Below are positions 55,136 through 64,000 of a stretch of DNA of 64,000 bases, piece after piece. The position numbers were made by a program, and so were the translations under genes. Under the pieces are notes generated by a model. It saw nothing but the letters and a program-made list of their open reading frames with translations, searched no databases and had not been told where the DNA came from. Within the stretch, counting starts at the first letter, position 1; the number at the start of each line of letters is the position of its first letter. The stretch lies in contig NC_069660.1 in NCBI RefSeq assembly GCF_027244095.1, positions 102,896,834-102,960,833 of the forward strand, in the 5' to 3' direction. Source of the DNA: Hemicordylus capensis. Taxonomy: Eukaryota; Chordata; Lepidosauria; Squamata; Cordylidae.

Positions 55136-57945
55136 GGGGGAGAGAGAGGTGTGTGTGTGTTGGGGGAGAGAGAGAGGTGTGTGTGTGTTGGGGGAGAGAG
55201 AGGGGTGTGTGTGTTCTGGGGGAGAGAGAGGGGTGTGTGTGTTCTGGGGGAGAGAGAGGGGTGTGTGTGTTCTGGGGGAGAGAGAGGGGTGTGTGTGTTC
55301 TGGGGGAGAGAGAGGGGTGTGTGTGTTCTGGGGGAGAGAGAGGGGTGTGTGTGTTCTGGGGGAGAGAGAGGGGTGTGTGTTGGGGGAGAGAGAGGGGGTG
55401 TGTGTGTTCTGGGGGGGAGAGAGGGGTGTGTGTGTTCTGGGGGGGAGAGAGGGGTGTGTGTGTTCTGGGGGAGAGAGAGGGGTGTGTGTGTTCTGGGGGA
55501 GAGAGAGGGGTGTGTTCTGGGGGAGAGAGAGGGGTGTGTGTGTGTTGGGGGAGAGAGAGGGGTGTGTGTGTGTTGGGGACAGAGAGAGGGGTGTGTGTGT
55601 GTTGGGGGAGAGAGAGGGGTGTCTGTGTGTTGGGGGAGAGAGGGGGGGTGTGTGTGTGTTGGGGGAGAGAGAGGGGTGTGCGTGTGTGTTGGGGGAGAGA
55701 GAGGGGTGTGCGTGTGTGTTGGGGGAGAGAGAGGGGTGTGCGTGTGTGTTGGGGGGAGAGAGGTGTGTGCGTGTGTGTTGGGGGGAGAGAGGTGTGTGCG
55801 TGTGTGTTGGGGGGAGAGAGGTGTGTGCGTGTGTGTTGGGGGGGAGAGAGGTGTGTGCGTGTGTCTTGGGGGGGAGAGAGGTGTGTGCGTGTGTGTGTTG
55901 GGGGGAGAGAGGTGTGTGCGTGTGTGTGTTGGGGGGAGAGAGGTGTGTGCGTGTGTGTTGAGGGGGGGAGAGCTGTCTGTGTGTTGAGGGGGAGAGAGGT
56001 GTGTGTGTGTTGGGGGAGGTGTGTGTGTGTTGTGGGGAGAGAGGTGTGTGTGTGTTGGGGAGAGAGGGGTGTGTGTGTGTGTGTGTGTGTTGAAGGGGGA
56101 GAGGGGTGTGTGTGTGTGTGTTGGGGGGAGAGAGGTGTGTGTGTGTGTGTGTTGAGTGGGGGAGAGAGAGGTTTGTGTGTTGAGGGGGAGAGTGTGTGTG
56201 TGTTGAGGGGGAGAGAGGGTTTGTGTGGGAGGAGGGTTTGTGTGTGGGGGGAGGGAGAGAGGTGTGTGTGTGTTGGGGAGAGAGGTGTGTGGGGGGGAGA
56301 GGTGTGTGGGGGTTTGGTGTGTGTGGGGGGAGAGAGGTGTGTGTGGGGGGGAGAGAGGTGGGGGGGAGAGGTGTGTGTGAGGGAGGTGTGTGTGTTGGGG
56401 GAGAGGTGTGTGTGTTGGGGGAGAGAGAGGTGTGTGTGTGTTGGGGGAGAGAGGTGTGTGTGTGTGTTGGGGGAGAGAGGTGTGTGTGTGTGTTGGGGGA
56501 GAGAGAGGTGTGTGTTGGGGGAGAGAGAGGTGTGTGTGTGTGTGTTGGGGGAGAGAGAGAGGTGTGTGTGTGTTGGGGGGGAGAGAGGGGTGTGTGTGTG
56601 TTGGGGGAGAGAGAGGGGTGTGTGTGTGTTGGGGGAGAGAGAGGGGTGTGTGTGTGTTGGGGGAGAGAGAGGGGTGTGTGTGTTCTGGGGGAGAGAGAGG
56701 GGTGTGTGTGTTTTGGGGTAGAGAGAGGGGTGTGTGTGTTTTGGGGGAGAGAGAGGGGTGTGTGTGTTTTGGGGGAGAGAGGGGTGTGTTTTGGGGGAGA
56801 GAGAGGTGTCTGTGTTGGGGGAGAGAGAGAGGTGTGTGTGTTGGGGGAGAGGGAGGGGTCTGTGTGTTCTGGGGGAGAGAGAGGGGTGTGTGTGTTCTGG
56901 GGGAGAGAGAGGGGTGTGTGTTGGGGGAGAGAGAGGGGTGTGTGTGTGTGTTGGGGGAGAGAGAGGGGTGTGTGTGTGTGTGTGTTGGGGGAGAGAGAGG
57001 GGTGTGTGTGTGTGTTGGGGGAGAGAGAGGGGTGTGCGTGCGTGTTGGGGGAGAGAGGGGTGTGCGTGCGTGTTGGGGGAGAGAGGTGTGTGCGTGCGTG
57101 TTGGGGGGAGAGAGGTGTGTGCGTGTGTGTTGGGGGGAGAGAGGTGTGTGCGTGTGTGTTGGGGGAGAGAGGTGTGTGCGTGTGTGTTGGGGGGGAGAGA
57201 GGTGTGTGCGTGTGTGTTGGGGGGAGAGAGGTGTGTGCGTGTGTGTTGGGGGGAGAGAGGTGTGTGCGTGTGTGTTGGGGGGAGAGAGGTGTGTGCGTGT
57301 GTGTGTTGGGGGAGAGAGGTGTGTGCGTGTGTGTGTTGGGGGAGAGAGGTGTGTGCGTGTGTGTGTTGGGGAGAGAGAGGTGTGTGCGTGTGTGTGTTGG
57401 GGGAGAGAGTTGTGTGTGTGTTGCGGGGGGAGAGGTGTCTGTGTGTTGAGGGGGAGAGAGGTGTGTGTGTGTTGGGGGAGGTGTGTGTGTGTTGTGGGGA
57501 GAGAGGTGTGTGTGTGTGTTGGGGAGAGCGGGGTGTTTGTGTGTGTGTGTGTGTGTGTGTTGAAGGGGGAGAGGGGTGTGTGTGTGTGTGTGTTGGGGGG
57601 GAGAGAGGTGTGTGTGTGTGTTGAGTGGGGGAGAGAGGTGTGTGTGTGTTGAGGGAGAGAGTGTGTGTGTATTGAGGGGGAGAGAGGGTTTGTGTGTGGG
57701 GGGAGGGAGAGAGGTGTGTGTGTGTTGGGGAGAGAGGTGTGTGTGGGAGGGAGAGGTGTGTGTTGGGGGAGAGAGTTGCGTGTGTGTTGGCGGGAGAGAG
57801 TTGTGTGTGTGTTGGTGGGAGAGAGTTGTGTGTGGGGAGGGATCAGGAGAGAGAGTGAGAGTGAGTTAGTTGTGGGAGGAGAGAGTGGGTGGATGCCACA
57901 GGCTCAGTGCAGTACCACACAGATGCTCTGTGGGAGGTCAGCTAG
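53081..57945 (+). mobile_element. Helitron (copy 3) expanded by a minisatellite
   Basis: The 5' end TCTATATATTTATTTCTCTA matches copy 1, and its early body shares 'cgagag..ccg' modules with it. The 3' end has the hairpin 'CACAGA-TGC-TCTGTG' (57917-57933) and CTAG at 57942-57945 followed by T. The exact 5' base is uncertain because a (TATC)n tract precedes it. Between 53505 and 57860 the purine-rich body typical of this family has become a long GT/GA tandem array. No Rep/helicase gene is present. Confidence 0.82.
53505..57860. repeat. 4.35-kb GT/GA minisatellite with higher-order repeats
   Basis: The basic unit is about 26 bp, 'ggtgtgtgtgtgttgggg' plus 'gagagaga', roughly 165 units. Variants occur in the same order three times: a 'gtgtggggggg-tttgg' marker (about 53701, 54879, 56302), a 'ttctggggg' block, a 'gtgtgcgtgtg' block (54485-54715, 55680-55955, 57030-57395), and 'ttgaggggg'/'tgttgtgggg' blocks. 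This gives higher-order repeats of about 1.2-1.45 kb. The + strand has almost no C. Confidence 0.95.
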
Positions 57946-57987
57946 TTGTTATTATTTTGTGACCAATTTGGAGAAATATGTTACATT

Positions 57988-58181
57988 TGCAGTAGTAGCT
58001 CAGTGGTGGAGCATCTGCATTGTATGCAGAAGGCACCAGCTTCAGTCCTTGGCATCTCTAGGTAAGGCTAGAAAAGACTCCTGTCTGAAACTTTGGAGAG
58101 CTGCTGCTGGTCAGTGTAGACAGTCTGAGCTAGATGGACCTGTGGCCTGACAGTATAAGGCAGCTTCCTATGTTCCTGTGT
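57988..58181 (+). mobile_element. tRNA-derived SINE sharing the 5S-SINE tail
   Basis: Head 'gtagctcagtggtggagcat' (box A) and 'accagcttcagtcctt' (box B-like). The 3' part 'ctgagctagatggacctgtg' and 'aaggcagcttcctatgttcc' matches the tails of the 5S-derived SINEs in this window. Confidence 0.8.
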
Positions 58182-58792
58182 TTGCTCAGTATATTTGCTT
58201 AATATATCTTGCACATGACCACTGTTTTAAAGCAGCCTATCATGGGAAGCCTTAGTATGTTTCATGCTTCCCATTCCTAAGCCTGCAGTGCTTCAGAGAG
58301 TGTAAGTGTAGAGGAAGTGTCCACCCAGCTGTCCTTGTATGCTGACGTGGGAAAAATCCCACCTGTGATCACTTCAATGATTGGAGGCCTTTACACCATT
58401 TGCTGAAAATTCAGAGAAGAGCTTTATTTGTTTAACAACTCGGGAACTCCCTAAAATGGAGACAACCGGGAAAGGAAGCTACATTAGCTAATATAGTAAC
58501 ACTGATGTCATTAAGCAAAACCACCAACAGGAGAGGTAGTTAGTCCAATCACAGAGCATAGCATCAGTGGCCAATCAGAGAACTAGTTCACAGTTTCATT
58601 GAAGACAGCAACATATTAACCGTGTGCAAAAGGAATAACCCAAATATGGTTATTTCTTTCATTACAGCATTTCTGTTAATCTACCTAGTACGTGCGCAGG
58701 CTGGGACCCGCCAAAACCTGTTTTTCCCTTATCAACCCTCTCCTGCATACTGCTATGTTGGGAAGGCAAAGAAGGAAAGTTGGCCCCAGGCT
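58182..58792. other. EFCAB7 intron 2, no feature recognised
   Basis: Unassigned sequence. No exon. Confidence 0.4.
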
Positions 58793-58958
58793 CAGGGGTA
58801 TAGCTAGGGCATAGCTAGGTACTCACCCCTCTTCCCAGCAGCCCCTTGGAGTGAGGGAGATAATGAAGAAAATAGGGAGGGTTGGAGCTAGGGGGCCCTC
58901 AGGAGCTGTGGGGCCCAGGTTCTTTGAACTCATCCGCACAGTTATAGTTATGCCCCTG
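58793..58958. mobile_element. hAT-type MITE
   Basis: CAGGGGTATAGCTAG ... AGTTATGCCCCTG with an exact 8-bp duplication CCCAGGCT (58785-58792 and 58959-58966). Same family as 41756-41944. Confidence 0.9.
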
Positions 58959-61900
58959 CCCAGGCTCCTCTGCAGCGGACTCCTCAGTCTTATTTTGAAA
59001 GCAAAAGGAGAATGTGCAATTTCCATGGGGGGTGGCAAGAATAGGAGCCACTCCCAGCATTGTTTTAATGTACACCCAGAAAGTGTGCAATCCTACTGAT
59101 TCTGCACACATAGAACAGCATGCATAAGCTGTTCCCATAGGTCCTCCTAATAGGCCACTGCACTGCTGAAGAGTGTACAAGGTCTTTACTCCAAGGTAAG
59201 ATTTTCTCATTCTGATTCTAGGAGCAGGAAGTAACTTGTTCTTCCCCGGAGGCCTAACTTGTAAGTTTCTCTGGGAGAGCAGGAGTAGGGCTGTATGCAG
59301 GGGCCAGAGGAAGAACAAGCTGCTGGATGTTCATAAGGAAGGCATGGAAAGGCCCCAACTTTGAGTGGATAGTCTGGCTGTAATGCTCTTTGCGTAGTGC
59401 AAATGCCCAGTAGGGCAGAGTAGTGTGGTACTTCTATAGGATGGCTATGACATGCTAGTTACACTGTATATGTAGGGAAAGCAGGATTGTACTTTGAACA
59501 TGATACTATGTAACTCGGGTTCCCAACAAATACTGTTAGTTTGTTTTTTACAATATGCCTCAAAAGTGTATAAGCACCAGGGAGAGTTGCAACTTTCCAT
59601 TGTTTATACATATTTGCCACATGTATGGAACATGCATTTGCCACTGCATAATGTGGGGACAGCTCTCAAAAATGAACCATATTCTTTTGTCTTCAGGCTG
59701 TAGTTCTCCTATCTTCTTTTCGTGATGTGATTGTGTAAATTCCTGTGTGGACTACCCTCCAAATGCAGCAACAGAACTGCAGGGTGATTGGACTTGCTTG
59801 TTACTGATGATACAAGTGCCTTCACAAACCATAGCTTTATTATTAGTGTTATTCAAAAAGTTGCAAATTTAAATTAACCAGAAAAACTGTTCTTAAAAAT
59901 TCAGTTTTGACATATTGTTTCAATATATCCATGGTTCTTAAACTGTGGGGTGTGCCCCGGTGGGTAGGCCTTCCTGCCTGGCAGGAAGAGAAGAGAGGTT
60001 GAAGAGTTCCAGACAAATCAGATCTGAGGCAACTGTACCGTCTTCATTGTCCAGCAAGGAACTCCTTGATTGAATGCCCCCATGGCAGAAGAGCCCCAGT
60101 GGCTTTGTGGAGTGACCTGCTCAGGGACAGCTCTTTCATGAGACAAGCTGAGGCAGTCACCTCAGGTGGCAGGTTATTGGGGCAAGATGCCGTCACCATC
60201 ACATCATCACCATCTTTGGGGCCAATCTAACCCCGCAAGCTTTGCAAGGAGCATCTCTCCTCACACTCCTTGCAAGAAACACGAGTGAAGATCAGGCTGC
60301 TAGCAACCTTCACCCTTCTCTGATCCTCATTACTTTCAAAGCTTCCAAGGGTTGGTTTTGAAAGAGGCCTGGCAAAGCAGTGTTTTGTACTTTGTCTCAT
60401 GTTCCGCAGTACCTTAGGCCACCCCTGTCCCTGTCCCATAATCCCAATGTGATTTGAGAAGAAGAGAGCTCTGAAGGCACTGCTTCTGTATTCTTATGTT
60501 TCCATATGTGTGGCTTTAGCAGGAGTTCAGAGAGAGCTTGTTCTGTTCCTCTTTTAATGCCCCTGTAGATTGTTCCCCACTCACAGATCTCCACACAGAG
60601 CAGCAGAATGTATGCAAGGATTTCTGCATGTTTACCTATCAAACAGATTATTGTTCATGGGTTGAGGAGACCTAGAAGGTAATGTAAGTTTATTGGGGGA
60701 AGGAGTTTTAGAAGTTTGAGAAACTTTGAATTATGTGAATGCTGTTGCTAGGATAATTTATCACTTATATTAGTGCTACCAATATATATCAAAAGTTCAC
60801 TCTTCTTTACATACTGTGTAATCTTCTACATATTTGTATGGCAGTCTGGTTTCAGAGTCAACATTTTCACGCAATTCTTAGATAATATTAATCTTATTTA
60901 CCAGGCTTTCAGAACCACTGCTTGTAAAATCTCAGTGTTAACTTCAGCTAATCTGGATTTTAAATACAAATGGTGTGAACAAATGCTCTCTCTTTTTACA
61001 TGCTTTCCCTTTCATCTCTGTCCATATGCCACTTGGGTACATGGCAAGTGTTTGGCCATGTTCCTTTCAAGGTCTGTTTAGAAAGGACAATTGAAAGTTC
61101 AAGCTCCCAATATTCTTCGAAATGTCTGGAATTTTAAAAAGAAAAATGTGTTTTAGTGTCCAGTTCCATTTTGACAAGGAATCAAATTACTAGAGTTGGT
61201 TATATTATGTTTGATTAATAATGGAAATATTTTTAAAGCTGATTCCCTCATAAACACAAAGTAATCTTATGCAGATTTAACGAAGGGTGGATTCAGAAAC
61301 AACTTCATTTTCTACTTCTCCTTTCCCTCCATTTTCCTTTCTGACTCCACCCCCACCCCCACCCCACCCCACACACATTCTCTACAGGGTCCCCTTTGGG
61401 ACAAACTTCTCAACAACAAAACATAAAAGATTACTAGATAGAATACAACAGCAAGCTCTGCTTTGTAATTTCCAAGTGGGTTCTTCAAACTCTTATTCAA
61501 GTGAGTTCTACTTATTTGCTGAAATGTAATGTAATGTCCTAGGCTAAAATGTCTCTGTAGACACTTAGCAGAATCCAAGTCTTTAAAAAGGTACATTTAA
61601 AGGGTAAGGTAAAGGAACTTCTTTTAAAAAATGGTCTGAGGAGACTAGTTAGCAGTTTACAGCAAGTACTGATTTCCCAGTAACTATAAATAATACACCA
61701 AGCAGCAAAATTTTGCAATATATTTTTAAACTTGATGTTTAAAAAAGAAAGCAAGAAGAAAGAAAGAAAATGAATATCTTTCTCAAGAAGGATGCCAGCT
61801 TGTCTTCCCAGTAAACGAAACTATCCACAAATAGCAAAAAGTACCTACAGGCAATTGCTGCAATTTGGTAACTCATGCTGCTGGACTCACATGCCCACCA

Positions 61901-62196
61901 GGGCTTTTAAACTTACTTTAAAAAAAGAAAGAAAGAAAGAAAAAAGAATAAGCCCTCTGGCAAATTGTTGTGGAAACATGGCAGAGTTTAAAACTAGCTT
62001 GTGGTTCAGCACTGCAGGGGGCTGCTGTTCAAGGAAGCAAGTCAAAAGCTCCATTAGGCAACTGCAAGCTCTTACATACGCTTAAAGAAGAAATCTGGAT
62101 TGTGGCAGGATTTCCATAGATGATTTTGAAACTTGCACATAGATTGCGATGTTTCCCCCCTCCCCTTAATTTCTGCAGCCACTTTTGTTAGACATT
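58959..62196. other. EFCAB7 intron 2, mostly unassigned
   Basis: No exon recognised. Possible hAT ends near 59938 ('ggttcttaaactgtgggg') and 60121 ('cagggacagctctttcat') lack partners. (CCCCA)n lies at 61346-61372. Confidence 0.4.
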
Positions 62197-62618
62197 GAGG
62201 CTCTCCACACAAGCAGTGTAGAAAGCCTAACCAGGCCTGCTATGCCTGCTCTCCCCACAGACAAGCAGGGAGCCGGTAGGGGTGGTGGGGATCGGGGGCC
62301 TCCTCGCTCCCAGAAGTCCCAGAATGCCCTGCACGAGTGCACAGGGCATCCTGGGGAGACCCCAAGACCGGGAGGTTTGTTTTAGCCTCCCGCCAGGGTT
62401 TTCCTCATGAGTCGCCACAGTGCAGAGCCATGCCACAGCGTCTCACGATTGGGAAAATGGGGTTAGTGAAGTGCACACTCCGCTAACCTTGTTTAAGGGG
62501 AGGGGTATTTTTGGAAGCTTGCTGCCGGGAGCTGCACAGCTCCTGTTTCAGCACATGACCAGGAGAAACTGGGCTAGGCTCCCTTAGCCTGATTTCTCCT
62601 GGTCGTGAGAATAGCTTC
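62197..62618. mobile_element. Harbinger-like MITE with terminal hairpin (copy 4)
   Basis: GAGGCTCTCCACAC ... GTGAGAATAGCTTC. The right-end hairpin 'gaccaggagaaactgggcta' pairs with '..agcctgatttctcctggtc'. The interior matches copies 1 and 2 ('cagggcatcctggg', 'cctcatgagtcgccacag'). The 3-bp flanks do not match, so the target duplication has decayed. Confidence 0.68.
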
Positions 62619-62789
62619 TCTGAATTGAAGCTGTTTCTATTAAGGATGAAAGGTCAGAAGTTTCCATACTGTTCTACTCCTCAGCACTATATCAGTTAGC
62701 AACAGGTGTATTGACTATTACACTCATGTACAAAGAATTTGTTCTGCTTAAGGATTTCAGGCATAGGTTAAGACTCAAAACGTTGAATG

Positions 62790-63169
62790 TAGGGTTGTAA
62801 CTATAATAAGGCAAGGGGAGACAGTTGTCTGGGGGCCCACTGCCTTGGGGGGCCCCCAGAGGCAAGTCACATGACTGACTCCTCCAGCTGTGCACCCGCC
62901 CCGGCTTCCTTCAGTTGTATTCATCCTCCGAAATTGATGTAAGTGTTAAGACCTGGAGCTACCAGAACAACATTCATTCATTCATTCATTCATTCATTCA
63001 CATTTATATCCCGCTCTTCCTCCATGTCTTTCTCTAGTACCATTAAATGACTTGCATCATCCACAATTTACAAAACCTTTTTAAAAATAATATGAGCTTC
63101 AATGAGGCAGTGGGGGAGGGGCATATTAAAATCTTGTCTCTGGGCCCACTCCAACCTCCTATGCCCCTG
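62790..63169. mobile_element. hAT-type MITE with nested insertion
   Basis: Left end TAGGGTTGTAACTA (first base changed from C), right end 'ctatgcccctg', exact 8-bp duplication GTTGAATG (62782-62789 and 63170-63177). The interior shares 'ggcaagtcacatg' and 'gtctctgggcccactcca' with 41756-41944. It is longer because foreign sequence lies at about 62970-63060. Confidence 0.88.
62970..63026 (-). mobile_element. (ATTC)n plus Sauria-SINE tail
   Basis: About seven ATTC units are followed by 'acatttatatcccgctcttc' 'ctcc', the antisense 3' end of the Sauria SINE, nested inside the hAT MITE. Confidence 0.7.
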
Positions 63170-63477
63170 GTTGAATGTGTGTTCAGGTAGGATACAAGAG
63201 CTGCATTTTCAGAAGCAGAAACTAAGTGACTCCGTTCTGAAATAAAATGGAGACTAGATTCATGCACCAACAACTACTTACTTGGGAATGAGTGTATGCA
63301 TATTTTCTGTTAAATACCTGTGGACACTGCACTGAGGATCTTTAGTTAGTACATAGCAAGGGTAAGTGGTACCTTCACTCAGAGAGAAATTCAAATTATC
63401 TTGAAGATTGTTTTGAGAAAACCATACATAGGCTCTGTCAGTGTCAGTAAATGTTAATATTTTGTTTCACTGGGCAG

Positions 63478-63689
63478 TGCTTCAGCAAGCTGGAAGAAAT
63501 CCATCTCAGAAGACAGTTAATAAATACTGGACTCTCCAAACCACCAGTCTGAATTTTGATGATTTTTGTTCCATCTTAAAAAAAGAAGAGCCGATTACGA
63601 AAACAGAGCTGCTAGACGCATTTGCAAAACTGGATGCAAATAATAATGGCTGTATCTTGCATAGTGAACTTTGTAAAATCCTTACAACA
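63478..63689 (+). CDS. EFCAB7: EFCAB7, second coding exon (EF-hand)
   Basis: Joins the previous exon as TTA G|TG to give '..LCLVLQQAGRNPSQKTVN' and continues 'KYWTLQTTSLNFDDFCSI' 'LKKEEPITKTELLDAFAKLD'. Human has 'QHAGRNPSQKTINKYWTP' 'QTAKLNFDDFC'. An EF-hand loop is visible, D-A-N-N-N-G-C-I-L-H-S-E, with Asp, Asn, Asn and the final Glu as calcium ligands. The exon is 212 nt, phase 1 in and phase 0 out, with donor 'ACA|gtaagt' at 63690. Confidence 0.95.
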
Positions 63690-63961
63690 GTAAGTACCTC
63701 GATTGGTAATTCAACATATGGATGGGAATGATTTGCTGATTGTGAAACTTGCAAAGTGAGACTTTTAGATTTCATAATAATGTTAACATTAATTGCTAAC
63801 CCAGCTTAATCAAGATATTTTAATATTCTGATCTCAACATCAGAACTACAAAACAACACAAATATATTGAAAACATATTAATTACAGTTTTCTTCTTTAT
63901 TATAACTAAATAATGTGGTGCTCTTCTTTTATCAGAAACCTATGCTCTCATTGTTTTGCAG

Positions 63962-64000
63962 CAAGGTGAAAAAATGACTCTTGATGAAGTCAATGCAATC
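63962..64000 (+). CDS. EFCAB7: EFCAB7, third coding exon (cut by window end)
   Basis: The acceptor '..ctcattgttttgcag' is followed by QGEKMTLDEVNAI in frame with the previous exon. Human reads RGEKMTREEVNAI. The exon continues beyond the window. Confidence 0.92.

Larger units (their letters stand above)
53027..63477 (+). other. EFCAB7: EFCAB7 intron 2 (10.45 kb)
   Basis: Canonical gtaagtg ... ttgtttcactgggcag boundaries between phase-1 partners. About 47 percent of it is a single Helitron with an expanded minisatellite. SINE, hAT and Harbinger-like copies occupy part of the rest. Confidence 0.9.

Noticed and set aside
53477-57652. Very long + strand open frames (up to about 1011 codons) rich in C-V-G-G-E-R
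   Set aside because: They are in all three frames of the GT/GA minisatellite, consist only of its translated unit, and lie inside EFCAB7 intron 2. Absence of stops follows from the lack of A/T-rich codons, not from coding.
57988-58060. tRNA gene
   Set aside because: Box A and B are present but the acceptor stem is not closed, and the sequence continues into a SINE body.

Overview
The window is nuclear DNA from a squamate reptile, most likely a lizard. The evidence is a vertebrate intron/exon layout plus repeats typical of Squamata: Sauria-type tRNA SINEs with the 'ctccttggaggaagagtgggatataaat' style tail, a 5S-rRNA-derived SINE, L2 and CR1 LINEs, many hAT and Harbinger-like MITEs, and Helitrons. 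I recognise no bacterial genes, RNA genes, CRISPR arrays, or LTR/retroviral elements.

Only two host genes are supported. EFCAB7 (EF-hand calcium-binding domain 7) lies on the + strand. Its first coding exon is at 52838-53026, the next at 63478-63689, and the start of a third at 63962-64000, where the window ends. Phases and protein sequence join cleanly, and the second exon carries a canonical EF-hand loop. ITGB3BP (CENP-R) is inferred on the - strand from one short exon at 31677-31721 whose product resembles the N-terminus of the human protein. A CpG-rich block at about 39420-39990 lies between them and is the likely shared promoter. In human 1p31.3 the same two genes are arranged head to head, so the microsynteny supports both calls.

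Layout: 1-39 kb is ITGB3BP intron or flank, packed with old transposons (L2 at 11.3-12.9 kb, a piggyBac fossil at 24.5 kb, CR1 at 27.5-28.5 kb and 36.7-37.2 kb, several fold-back elements). 39.4-40.0 kb is the promoter. 40-52.8 kb is EFCAB7 intron 1 (more MITEs, an internally deleted CR1, L2, a Helitron). 53.0-63.5 kb is EFCAB7 intron 2, most of whose left half is one Helitron (53081-57945) swollen by a 4.35-kb GT/GA minisatellite.

The most unusual object is that Helitron-borne array. It is built of roughly 26-bp units arranged in about three higher-order repeats of 1.2-1.45 kb, is almost free of C on the transcribed-sense strand, and produces long open frames (over 1000 codons) that are not genes. 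Other notable structures are a near-perfect 39-bp-arm palindrome at 25.95 kb, a 54-nt templated inverted insertion at 19.7/20.4 kb, a MITE family with hairpin ends, and several nested insertions that can be read out exactly from their target-site duplications.
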